Below are positions 44,020 to 55,788 of a stretch of 64,000 nucleotides of DNA, one piece after another. Both the position numbers and the translations under genes were made by a program. Every line of letters begins with the position of its first letter. Positions within the stretch are counted from its first letter, which is position 1. The notes under the pieces were generated by a model. It was not told where the DNA came from. It was given only the letters and a program-made list of their open reading frames with translations, and did not search any database. Source of the DNA: Zoroaster sp. YZ-2022 (taxonomy: Eukaryota > Echinodermata > Asteroidea > Forcipulatida > Zoroasteridae); NCBI GenBank assembly GCA_029582265.1, contig CM055822.1, positions 38,518,679 through 38,582,678 on the forward strand, in the 5' to 3' direction.

Positions 44020-45130
44020 CCACACACTTTTGTTTGTAATAAATTAATAGAGTGGCTTTTATAATAAATGGTAGAAATTCGTTTCGCTGAAATTAAGTTT
44101 GCATGAAGGTACACTCTTGATTACGGTATAAATTGTTTTTGAAAATTTGGACGGAAAAATGGTACAAATGTTTTTTTTTTCCCAAGTTAATTAGACTGGC
44201 ATGTATTTATGACAGCAATTGTCGCGGAAATTAAGTATGCTTGCATGTATACTCCAGGGAACGGTATACAAATATTAGAAATATTTTGGACGGGATATAA
44301 TAAATGTCACAAAATCGTTTAAAGGACTTTCGTGTGCTGTCAATATAGGATATTTATGTAAGCGACAGTTCCTTTAAGTTTCTAGAACTTTCTGTCAGTA
44401 ATTGAAGCTTACGTTCAAGAATAAAACGTGCGTAGAGAAGTTTCTGTAACTTTCTTTAAGTGATGATTAATTTTACACGTAAGTTAAGATTTTGCTACTA
44501 GGATGATTTTGTATAAAAGTGGGCCACATTCGGATTGTAAGTATAGTAGTGATTGTGGAAGGTGTGTGGTTCTTCACCAAATCACTAGCAGACTATGTGT
44601 TAAGAGAATTAGCTGAGCGTCAGAAACAGTGGAGTGAAGCTGTGAATAATACAGTTAGAAAGAAGTCCACGAAGATACTCTAGTGTTGAAGTTTGTGAAC
44701 TGGACATTTTTAGTGATTCTGAGTGCTTAAAAACTGCCGACCAGAAAAGTGAGGAAGGAGGTGTTGTAAACCACTTCAATTGTATTTTTTGGTAATTACG
44801 ATCATTGTATTAAGCTTGATTCAAACTCTGTAATAATCGTGCAAACTTGATTACTTTGTGTTAATTAAACCACTTGAATAATTGTTGTTGTTACAAATAT
44901 CAAGTGTAACCTTGTTTGAGTTCTTTGTTGCGTCTAGAAATTTCTGAAGTGCGTGGAAATCGCAAATTCTATCGCTGTGGGAGTTACTGGCCGTAACAGG
45001 ATTCCCAGTATTTAAAACAATCTCACCAAAATTGGGGCTTCTACAACATTTATTTGGCTGTCAATAGCTAATGGTAGAAATTGTTGTCGATGAAATTACT
45101 CTTGGTTACGGTATACAGAAATGGTTACAA
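44020..45130. repeat. Diverged repeat units (AATGGTAGAAATT...TTACGGTATA) around an LTR-like insert
   Basis: A unit with AATGGTAGAAATTCGTTTCG, GAAATTAAGTTTGCATG and GATTACGGTATA occurs near 44068-44131, 44220-44275 (diverged) and 45069-45120. ACTTTCGTG also recurs (44000, 44327). The third unit is separated from the second by the LTR-like insert at 44357. Confidence 0.5.
44357..45048 (+). mobile_element. Probable solo LTR, 692 bp
   Basis: The segment begins TGTAAGCGACAG and ends GGCTTCTACAACA (TG...CA), with TTTA on both sides (44353-44356, 45049-45052). It has a TATA box in TTTTGTATAAAAGTGGGCC near 44508-44526, which sets a plus orientation, and a U5-like tail. There is no coding sequence. 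The 4-bp duplication is short and AT-only, so this is less certain than the LTR at 40416. Confidence 0.45.
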
Positions 45131-45391
45131 AAATCCTGGCTGTGTAAAATACAGTGAGCCACACACTCATAGCAATTCTTTACTGCAGAGAACATATTGC
45201 ACCCTGGCTCTGTGAAATACTCAAACCCACACACTCATGTTCTATCCACGTACCAGGACGAAATGAACAACAGTATTGCGTTAATTATTTCAAAATGGTT
45301 TGAAAATTTGAGGTGAAATGGGCCTGGAAAATTATTAGGACTGGCCAACGTTTAGGGGCGGTCATTGGAATCATCCTTCATTATTTACACC

Positions 45392-45700
45392 ATTGGCGGC
45401 TCAAATCCTTGAGGATAGGTTTTTTTATCCCACGCCCTAATTATTCTAGAGGGGATTACTAATGCAATAATCCATCCATTTTTTGGTTAAGATTTAGCCA
45501 TAATTTTGCATAGAATTTCAACCGTTCATAAAATGAAGAAAAAACCCTGCCCAATTAGATAAAATACTTTATAATTATCCGTGAATATATGTTTTTTAAT
45601 GCATTACATTGCATCACAAAGCATCTAGAAAACTATAACGCTTCTTGGGCTCTTGGGAGGGCCCCAGACCCCACGATTGTGGATTCATACTGTGCTCTCG
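45392..45700. repeat. Complex dispersed repeat, B-end and segment C (copy 2) with empty LTR site
   Basis: AAATCCTTGAGGATAGG, TTTTTTTATCCCAC and GCCCTAATTATT run directly into the segment C sequence, without the 1.1-kb LTR present in copy 1. The match ends at ACTGTGCTCT near 45697. Confidence 0.85.
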
Positions 45701-46429
45701 CCTGATTCCATTCCTGAATGTTCACGATGGATTTTAGCGAAATGTTTTTCCACGTATGCTCATGTAACACTGTTTAAAAAAACAAAAATTAGACTTTCTG
45801 GTCCTAATAAAAAAACAATTGTGGTTAAGATCAAGAACTCATTTTCCAAAATCAATCAATATTGTAGAAGCCCTTATAATGCATAGACTAATTATGGGAG
45901 GATGCCATGGCATTTTGTGCATTGTAACATTTGTGTCCCTTCGTATATCACACTCAACCAATTTGTATTGCAAAAAGGGCAACTTTAACAGACTGTTATG
46001 ATGTCCTTATAGTGTTTTGTTGTATCATATGATTGATACTGTTAAAATTCAATCTCGATGTCTCTTTTATTGTAAGGTTTATTTGTTTATCAATTGACGT
46101 AATGGTTGCCCTTGGTAACTGGCTCACTTAAACCATTTTGATTGTATCATAATGATTAATATCACCAGTTGAATGGCTTTTTCTTTATTACTGGCATAGT
46201 AATCATTCAATGCTAGCGTTCCAAGAAGCTCCATTACTGGAATTAATATATGAATTATTTACATTCTGTACTGCTGGTGATGTGAAAACCGTTATGGCTA
46301 CAGTAAGGAAACTGTATACAATGTAGACGTATTCAGATTGTTGTATATTGTGTAAGGCTTAATGAAAATGAGAAAATTAACAAGGTGCCAAATTGATACT
46401 AATCATGGCGGCGGAATGATTTTGAGGGA

Positions 46430-46995
46430 AGCAAAATCCAAACCAGCGAGCAACCAGCGGTCATTTGGGGTTAGTGTCATACTACCTTATTATGGCTTAT
46501 GTCAGGGGTGCAAGTGGCAATGTGCAACCCAGAATGGAACATCAGCACTTTTTGAAACGTTTTTCTGTTGCATTCTACCTGTACAAATTGTTTTTGAGAA
46601 TAATTATTGTGTGTAGTTAGATACCAATATAAGCTGCAGAAATGTCCCACTCATAATTAAAATGTAGGACCTGATTTCTTCTTTGAAGAAATGTTTTATT
46701 AGTGATCCGGATGCTATTCTTTGCCTGATGAAGCCATCTGTTTGATCTTGTCCATGAACTGCCTGGCTGGCCTCTGATACATACCGATTGTGTGTGACAA
46801 TGATAATATCTGGCACGAGGAGGGAAGCTGTCAACATACCCATGATTTCTTGGTCTGTTTTGTTTGAAGTTAATAGCGGTTGTGTGATATTTTCCTTTCT
46901 CCAGTCAATCATGTCAGTATTATGCTTTGCCCGAAATCTTAAGGTGGACACCTCGAGAGGACGAACTGACTTATCCTAGGGATATTCTTCAATCT
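46430..46995. repeat. Complex dispersed repeat, segments A and B (copy 2)
   Basis: Segment A (AAATCCAAACCAGCGAGC, 46435-46655) is followed after a short spacer by segment B (GTTTTATTAGTGATCCGGAT, 46691-46990). It lies 0.7 kb downstream of C copy 2, so the order here is C then A-B, whereas copy 1 is A-B-C. This indicates two separately truncated copies. Confidence 0.85.
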
Positions 46996-47179
46996 AATCT
47001 AAACTAAACTCAAATCTAAACTAAACTCAAATCTTGTCATAGTATAACTAGATTTAAGACGATGCTTAAAACTCATCTTATGTCACAATTCTTCAAAGAT
47101 GATGTAGGCCTATATTTGTAATTGCATTGTAGGTACATGTATCTCAGTACATATGTTTTCCCTATGCTATCATTGTATA

Positions 47180-48342
<1,163 letters not shown>

Positions 48343-48964
48343 GTGACTGGGTGGAATACACTGTGTTCACACAGAGGTTTTACGATGTGGTGACACTGTG
48401 ACATTTTTATAAGGGAAGTGTGGCTATGCAGCCGTCTGTAGGCCAATTGAAGACCTACAAAACAATGTTTGTAGTTTTTCACAAGTCGGTTCATTCCTAA
48501 TATATTTCCTTATGTAGATTGTTATTGTGTATGTTGTTCATTTGCAGCCTACATATGCATGTATGCGTACGCATACATGATTATATTGATTCTAATTCAT
48601 ATTTCCATCCCTCTTATTCGATTAAATATAAATCACGAAGAGTTTTTAGCTTTGTAGATTTTTCTAAAAAATCCCAAGGGGTAAACATTGACTTTTCCCA
48701 AAAAACTCAAGAGGGAAAAGGATTAATAGTTTCCCAAAACAATAAATCGCAAGGGGTCCTTATTGTTGTTTTCCCCCTAAAACAAAATTGCCCCTAAATC
48801 ACATTTTGTTTATCCGTGTTTTTACTTTATTTCGTTTTTCCCTTCCAATTTGTTCCCTTTAATCAAAAAGAAGGTCGTCATTTCTATTTTTCCCGCGATA
48901 AAAAAATCTCAACTGTCAAGCCTTCAATTATTTCCAAAAACAGTATACAGCCATTTTCAGACTT
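48343..48964. other. Intergenic stretch, no supported gene
   Basis: It contains TTTTCCCAAAAAACTC-like and CCCCTAAA motifs (48660-48790) but no recognisable domain or clear repeat. A short frame at 48519-48797 looks compositional. Confidence 0.45.
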
Positions 48965-49228
48965 TTACACTGTAAAAATGGTGTTTGGAATTTAAACACA
49001 CGCAAATTTAGGAATGCCTTTAAATGCTAAACAGCCATCCTCTGTACATGTCACAAAGCTAAACGTGCTTAGCTTTTTGACACCTGTTCATATGCTTTTT
49101 AGCGTTCAAACACACATCACAGAAAATCACAACCTAAACATGTTTTAGCCTAAACATGTGAAAAAAGTGGGTACAACCTAATTGTTTAGAAATGTGTTTA
49201 AATTCTAAAGACCATTTTTACAGTGTAA
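48965..49228. mobile_element. MITE with TTACACTGTAAAAATGG termini
   Basis: The left end TTACACTGTAAAAATGG then TGTTTGGAATTTAAACAC is the inverse complement of the right end (49192-49228) with three mismatches, giving about 35-bp TIRs around a 264-bp noncoding body. The ACACT-TAAAA signature at the tip resembles that of the 4.6-kb element at 54782. Confidence 0.82.
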
Positions 49229-51210
49229 TTTTCTGAAGAAAAGTAACGTGGAAATACTATGTCATAAAATATCCGAGATTCAATTAAAAGGGAAATATAT
49301 TTATATATACGGGTATATCGTTTTTGTTTGTTAGTTTTTTTTTTTTTTTTTTTAGGGGGGTGGGAAAAGCCACGGGGTCACGACACAGCAAAATAAATGT
49401 AGCTCAAAACCAAAATTACTGTTCTGATTGTTTATTACCACCAAACACCAATTAACTGGGATAGTCCCACCAGAAAACTGTACAAAATTGCACTATTTAT
49501 AACGTCTGTCCAATGAATGCTAATTCCCGCTAAACTGAAGGATTTACTATATATAATGGGCGATAATCAAAATTACAACTCTAGATCCTGATCAATTAGC
49601 GACTGCTGAGCCCTAAGGCCTGGAGGATTTAAATATCCCAACGGTTCGTGCGTACAAGTTCGTTCTGTAGTTCAAGTTAGATCCCAAGTTTCAAGATAGT
49701 TGTCGCTCTGGTGAATCACTTGTTGGCCATAAGTGTCTTCGTGCGTAACACGGTAGCCGCCCGGTAGTCCGAAGGAAGCCTTTGTGTGGATCTGAGGAGC
49801 TGTTCCAACCTTGGGTTACGCCGATATGGTAGTCCCGTTAACTTTGGCTTCGTCGGAGGTGAAACCGAGAGCCTCACGGCCTCTCGCCATAATCAATATA
49901 TTTTGCCAAGCAGAATAGCCATCGGGGAAGATCTGTCCGTATATTCACAGCATACTTGCAGAGCAAAATTATCTGAGTTAATTGCCGCTCAAGGATTTGT
50001 TGAAATCTCGATTATTTACGCCGGATTTAAACATAAATATCAATAATATCTCAATCTGAATATGCTCTGGGAACCGGCTACTGCTTGTGCACAAAGTCTA
50101 GAATTCCTGGCATCTGCCACGCCTAGCCAGAACAAAAGTTCGTGTGGTATATCATGTCGTTCATACCCAGCATACCTTACGCGAAAAGGACATGGTGCAA
50201 CAACTATTCAATACTCTCGCGAAGAAAGAAATAGATTGCAAAAGTGGACCGCCCACCAACATATGGTTAGCTCAGTTGGTAGTCTTGGTACAAGACGTTA
50301 CTCGTGATTTTATATGTACACGCGCCGATCCGCTGTGATTTGATAAACCAATCGCCGCTGCGGGCGCTATTCATTCCTGTCCACGTCCGCGCCACCTTGC
50401 CTTCCAGAGTAACGCTTGGCCTGTTTGCATGGTCGAGGTATGTGACCTTTTCATGCATATTCAACTTGCGGTTTAAGAGAATACTACGCAAGCACACAAA
50501 TTGCAACAGCTCACCGCATAATCAGCAGCCCAGCCTGGTAACTTGCTACATTGTTATGTACAATGTACTATTGTACATGTGAATACACTGTGTGTGTGCT
50601 CGCTGCTGCTGCCGTGTACACTGTCAAACCTTATTACGTTTGTATACGAAGTACATATATATGTACAGTACATTTACAGGTCAAAATGAGTTGGCCATTT
50701 TTGACTAGTAAAAGCGTTATCTTGTATTGCTGAGGGTGGTGAAAATGACATTTAAACCCAGTCAACGATTCTCCCGTGTGCAGTGACCACAGTTCAACAG
50801 TCAAAAACAGTCAGTTGACTGATTTGACCACTGTAGCTACTTGCTACAAAAGTTCAGCTACAGTAGGAGGGTATACAATGATAGACTAGGTAAAACTTGT
50901 AGCTTTGCATGGTGAGGATGATAAGTAAGACTAATTGCGGTGACACCATGATAGACTAGTTACTTTATGTAACATACTTGGGGCATTTATTTATACAAAT
51001 TTCTGTACTCGAGTTGCAAATACAAAATGAATTTGCCATAGTGCCATGTTTTGATTGGTAAATTTGACTGAGCTGAACCAGGTAATTTTTCTGATCCATA
51101 CTTTGCCCATCTTAAGTTGTTTACTCCTCCAGCTGATTACAAGAACATTCTTTGTAAACCGTTTCATAAAGCAAAACAATGCAACCTATGTGTGGTATTT
51201 GTGCATAGAC
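49229..51210. other. Mixed intergenic stretch, no assigned gene
   Basis: 49600-50340 is less AT-rich than its surroundings and has overlapping frames (49786-50046, 50062-50307) without recognisable domains; it could be an LTR or a decayed element. A T18 run lies near 49334-49353. A GTTAGCTCAGTTGGTAG motif at about 50266 looks like a tRNA A box, but I find no matching B box. Confidence 0.4.
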
Positions 51211-51462
51211 ATATCGTCGTGTCAGTGCAAAAACGTCGTATGTTGACAATGCAATAAGGTCGTACGTACAGCGCGTCGTCAATCTCCATGAATTTACATA
51301 CATTAAAAAATGTTTGTGCAACAACGTGGTATCTCAGCCATTGCTTTTGTGCATTCATCCGGGAACTTGTTACATACGACCTTTTTGCACTGACACAAAC
51401 TGGTTTTGTGCAAAAACGTCGTAACTCGGAGATACGACGTTTTTGCACTGACACGACGATAT
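51211..51462. mobile_element. MITE with perfect 30-bp TIRs
   Basis: Positions 51211-51240 (ATATCGTCGTGTCAGTGC and onward to GTCGTA) and 51433-51462 are exact inverse complements over 30 bp. Inner partial copies of the same motif (GTGCAAAAACGTCGTA near 51408, TTTTTGCACTGACAC near 51384) add nested hairpins. TA on each side of the TCGTCG tips suggests a TA duplication, as in mariner-like elements. Noncoding. Confidence 0.88.
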
Positions 51463-51840
51463 AATAAACAAAAAATAAGACATGATATTAAAAGCTTAAA
51501 AGATGTATAATACTTGTGACATTTATTTTGTAGTCAAGATACAAATGTTATACAATTATAAACAAATGTTATAAAATAAAATGTTGCCAACTAATCCATG
51601 TAAAAATATTAAATTTGGTTGAGCACAGACAATTTGTAAAACCGTCACATGTGAAATTAGACGATATGAAGGTACTATTGAAGCAACGAACAGGCTAATC
51701 AAAGCATGATAATGGTGATGTAAAGAGAAGCAGCTTTTGACTGGTCTTTTTCTAGTTCCCGAATTCATTGACATAACCTAATTAGCGATATTCAGTCAGA
51801 GGCGTAGCCTTGACCAAGGCTGTTGTTGTAGTGCACCCTA

Positions 51841-52443
51841 TGGTGGCCCTGAAGGGACATCACAAATCACAAATATCTTTGCCAATATTTGTGATGTCGC
51901 GAACATAATCACATACCTAATCACATATTTGGCATAGTTTTAACGAACCATTCGCGAATGTTTCCACGTATTATTCATCAAAAATCTAGACTGCCTTGAT
52001 GCGAGTCCTTTCTCTATGGTTTTAGTAGTCCCTGGACTAATACTAACAACTGTATTTTGAAAAGCCACCATCTTGCATTCTAAATAATCGTTCAGCTGGG
52101 AATACAAACGTTGAGCAAAGACGTTATCCTTGTACATCATCACACGTTTGGCGATGGTGATCATAGTGACACCACAGGGCGCTGTCCGCATCGACTTTTG
52201 TATGTCTGCAAGGCCCTCTAGATTGTTGACGAATAATACACGCAAGCGCAATCATTCGCGAACGGTTTGTTAAATATATGTGAATTTTTTGTTATTTTTT
52301 TTCGCGACATCACAATTATTTGTGATTTGAAAAAAAATTCCACGACATCCTAAATATATGTGAAGATATTTTTTAATTTGTTTGCGATATCGCAAATATT
52401 TGCGAAGATATTTGTGATTTGTGATGTCCTTTCAGGGCTACCA
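51841..52443. mobile_element. 603-bp TIR element with GGCCCTGAAGGGACATCAC ends
   Basis: About 40-bp inverted ends face each other: TGGTGGCCCTGAAGGGACAT then CACAAATCACAAATATCTT on the left, and the inverse complement at 52403-52443 with a few changes. Subterminal parts are built of further TTTGTGATGTC / GACATCACAAA pieces. The middle holds a 103-codon minus-strand frame. The outer end motif recurs at 43609-43632. Confidence 0.82.
51940..52251 (-). CDS. 103-residue ORF of unknown function inside a TIR element
   Basis: The frame (MRLRVLFVNNLEGLADIQKS start) occupies almost all of the non-repetitive centre of the element at 51841-52443. Its composition is mixed and protein-like rather than low-complexity, with Cys-Gly-Val and several basic residues. 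I recognise no domain and it is too short for a transposase. It may be a captured exon or a transposase remnant. Expression is not shown. Confidence 0.35.
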   Translation of the reverse strand: MRLRVLFVNNLEGLADIQKSMRTAPCGVTMITIAKRVMMYKDNVFAQRLYSQLNDYLECKMVAFQNTVVSISPGTTKTIEKGLASRQSRFLMNNTWKHSRMVR

Positions 52444-52752
52444 ATATACCAATATACATTTATTTCCATGCTTTTTAAAATATTATAGCACATTTTGTTG
52501 ATGGGAAATATATAATTATATGAAAAACAAACAAGACAAGTATGTGCATGGGAGCCAGACAAAAGTCTGAAGACATATTCTGAAAAGCCTGATATAAAAT
52601 AAACAGAAAACAAAAGAACAAGCATATGAACACAGGAACAGACAAATGGAACAGTGACACAACTCAGGGGTAGAGCTTGAACCCACAACATTCTTCCGGT
52701 CCATTGTTTTTGTTTCCTTTATTTTATACTATAATTATGTATTAATTTGGCA

Positions 52753-53223
52753 TCAATTATTTTGTATCTTTATTTCATTATTTGCACTGCTGGTGTAACG
52801 TTGAGGGCGACGAATGATACATTCAGTCGTGATTCTAGCAGCCAGCAGACGACACGTCCGTTTTACTTTTAGTGCTCTGGCGGGAGTTTTGACTGGGTAC
52901 CACGAAATGCGGATAAGTTGGCCAAAGCATACAGATGTCAGAAGAATTGAGGTTTGATTAGTAATTGATGTATGGGACAGTGGTGGAGATAAGGTAGGAT
53001 GGAAATTATTTCGCATACAGGGTATTGTATTCCACGGCAGTATACGCCTAATAGAACTGCAATTGGTACCGTCGTATTTGAGCAAGAAAATGACTGTGTC
53101 TTGATGAACATGCTGGTTTTTAAATTGGCGATAATGTGAAACTAACATTGATCCTAAAGTGGCATTTGGTAGGCAGATATCTTCATAATTGCCCATGTTG
53201 TAAGGTTGGCAAGTAATAATCAA
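52753..53223 (-). CDS. 156-residue ORF, unassigned
   Basis: An open frame of 156 codons starts at an ATG near 53223 and ends at 52753. Its composition is balanced (many Ser, Thr, Ile, Arg) with no recognisable domain, signal peptide or membrane segment. No splice context or promoter is evident. It could be a fragment of a transposon gene or chance; the length is above most random frames in this AT-rich window. Confidence 0.25.
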   Translation of the reverse strand: MIITCQPYNMGNYEDICLPNATLGSMLVSHYRQFKNQHVHQDTVIFLLKYDGTNCSSIRRILPWNTIPCMRNNFHPTLSPPLSHTSITNQTSILLTSVCFGQLIRISWYPVKTPARALKVKRTCRLLAARITTECIIRRPQRYTSSANNEIKIQNN

Positions 53224-53865
53224 GTGGCCTCACAAAGGAGCAAACCGTTCACTTTTGGTAACTAATTCATCATAATGTCCGCAGACGATGCAGATGATGG
53301 CGTGACATTTCAGCTCAGTTAGTCCTCACATTTACGAGGGAGGTGAAAATTAAAATCATTTACAATTATACACAAACCGTGCAGTTTAGACTTCTCAAGC
53401 AACCTTCTATTCCAAATTCACTATATTTGTATAACATTTATATAGTTACGCCAGAGAATGATCGTTATGCTGTCAGCCAAAATGACTTGCCGCAAGCAGG
53501 TTTCATATAAAATCTCGATCACTTATACTTCTGGGATAACATATATTTTGGTTCACCGTAGTAAATTGGCCTAAAATGGAATGGCTTTTATTTAACACTA
53601 GCCCTTACTTTCAGTACAAACCTTGCGGGCATTTGTCTGACCTTTCAAAATTACTTGTGGACAAGCCATGTGGTAATAGTACGCTTTATGTTTTAGAAGG
53701 CATTCACTGCACAGTTCCATTTGGCAGGCATGACACGCGGACACAGGTCTTCCATTTCAAATTCATTTGAATGATATTGAACAATCAATCAACCAGAGGG
53801 TACAATAATGGTCATAGTCATGTGGTCTCAAAGTCTGGCCTCAAATTATTACTACCACCACCACC

Positions 53866-54162
53866 ACCAAAGGGGAGTGCTCCTTGTAGTTTGATCTTGA
53901 TTCAAAGGGGAGTGCCCCTTGTAGTTTGATTTTGATTCAAAGGGGAGTGCCCTTTGTAGCTTGATCTTGAGTCAAAGTGGAGTGCCCCGTGTAGTTTGAT
54001 CTTGATTCAAAAGGGGAGTGCCTTTGTAGTTGGATCTTGAAAAAGGGGAGTACCTTTGTAGTTGGATCTTGAAAAGGGGAATGCCCCTTGTAGTTTGACC
54101 TTGAGTCAAAGGTGAGTGCCCCTTGTAGTTTGACCCTTATTCAAAGGGGAGTGCCCCGAAAG
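53866..54162. repeat. Minisatellite of about 35 bp (AAAGGGGAGTGCCCCTTGTA core)
   Basis: Around eight imperfect direct units contain AAAGGGGAGTGCCCCTTGTA followed by GTTTGATCTTGATTC, with shortened units in the middle (AAAAGGGGAGTACC). A single stray unit is seen at 54730 (AAAGGGGAGGGCCC). Noncoding. Confidence 0.88.
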
Positions 54163-54864
54163 AAAAAGTAAAGAAAAAGGACAGAAGGGGTCAAATGTAC
54201 AGTTATGATAGGTATTATCAGCAATCGGGAAAAGCGTACGAGTTATTGCAAGGTACCGTACAATTATAAAATAACAGTATAGCTAAAAAGCATTTAAAGA
54301 TAAACAAGGAGGGTATATCCAACTAGTATTAAAATGACGAACAAGGTATGGCAAAGCACCGTTTCTCATCTTTTTTAGTCTTACAACACAACTTGGAAAT
54401 TTCGACTGTCTGTTACAGTTCTTGTGTTCGGGTGCTGGCAAGTACTGACAAATTGCATTGTTTTATTAAGGGTCATTTCCATAAATGAATTACAAAGTGA
54501 TCATTGACGGTCTTCCAATTAGGATTGAAGCGTGCAGTGGGACATCACCTGTTCATTAGCTGTATACGATGTTCCAAACTCTTCGAAGAGCACGTTTTGT
54601 ATACGTTCAATACAAAGCCTTAAAGTTAACGTTTCAACAGACACAACATTATACCGTTTGCCATTAGCTTGAACTTCGCATTGCTCACCTTGAATAGAAC
54701 ATCATTACCAATCAGTGGACCTTAATTCAAAGGGGAGGGCCCTAAACAGTGCCATCAAGCGATCGTTTTCTCCAATATAATGTACACTCTTAAAACTCCC
54801 GGGTCAAACTGTTGACCCTTTTGCCGGGTCAAATATTGTTGACCCATTTCTGGGTCAATTTTCT

Positions 54865-54975
54865 TATCGGTGACGTCATGTCAGCAAATCAGCCATTTTG
54901 ATTGGACGAAAAGAAATACGTCACGCAGCTGTGCAGGTCACATTTTTCCAACCGCCATTTTTAACTACGATACGA
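54865..54975 (+). promoter_or_regulatory. Promoter-like segment inside the 4.6-kb element
   Basis: A consensus CRE, TGACGTCA (54871-54878), is followed by an inverted CCAAT box (TTTTGATTGGACG, 54896-54908), a second partial CRE (TACGTCACG, 54918) and a YY1-like CCGCCATTTTT (54952). Their spacing resembles a housekeeping TATA-less promoter. An exon-like segment ending at a GTATGT donor (55060) follows. Confidence 0.5.
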
Positions 54976-54999
54976 TGTCTTTTGTTTCGTCCCAATGAT

Positions 55000-55788
55000 A
55001 GTTGGAGAATCGTTTCACAATGAATGGAAGGGGTCTTCATTACTTTGTTTCATTTGAAGGTATGTAAACTTTCACATTTATTATACATGTATGTTTGTTT
55101 TAGTACACAGATAATGACTACAAAACCATGGTTATAAGTATAACGTTAACATTAGTTTGTGCTGCCAGGTCATGTGCTGGCCATGTAAATGTGTATTTTG
55201 TGTGGTTGACTATGTAGGCCTATGTGTATGCTAGCTATATTACTGTACAACCCATTGTCATTGTTCTGTAAAATGGATGGAGGGGTCATCATGATATGTG
55301 GACATGATCTGTTAGCTGTTTTATTAACAAAATACACACACACATGGGGGATGTTACAGTACTACTAACGTTACTAGTTAGTAGGCAATTTGGCATATCA
55401 GTATTTCATATCGTGGTGGTTGCTGCACTGCAGTTTATACTTGCACTTTTCTTACTATAAGTAGGCCTGAAACAATCACCACCTTTATTGAGATAATGAA
55501 AATGTCACATGGAGGAGGGAAGAGGTCACATGTATTATATTCTATTCTAACGCCTAACTTAAAGGCATTTTTCTGAAATTGCATTATTTTTTCCTGATAA
55601 TATTATTAATAACATGAGGGGTTTCTGACTTATGTGTGTTTTGTTAGCATGACCCATTATTCTTCATCCCTCTTTGAAAACATTTACATGTAATTTTGTT
55701 TTTACATGATATGTTTATATTTCAGATCAATGGTTGATCATGCTTGCTACAGTTTACACTACTTAAGGGTCAGGATGATGAACATCAT
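55000..55788 (+). other. Candidate first two exons of a transcript in the 4.6-kb element
   Basis: A segment with ATG at 55020 ends at TTTGAAG/GTATGT (55059). A good acceptor (ATATTTCAG) opens 55726-55788, which ends at CATCAT/GTAAGT. Joined in phase they give only about 26 codons before a stop, so the transcript may be noncoding or the ATG may be an upstream ORF. Another short exon-like piece, 58838-58878, lies between TTTAACAG and GTAAGC. Confidence 0.3.

Noticed and set aside
50260..50330. tRNA gene starting GGTTAGCTCAGTTGGTAG
   Set aside because: Only the A-box-like part is present; no B box, no acceptor stem pairing and no terminator were found.
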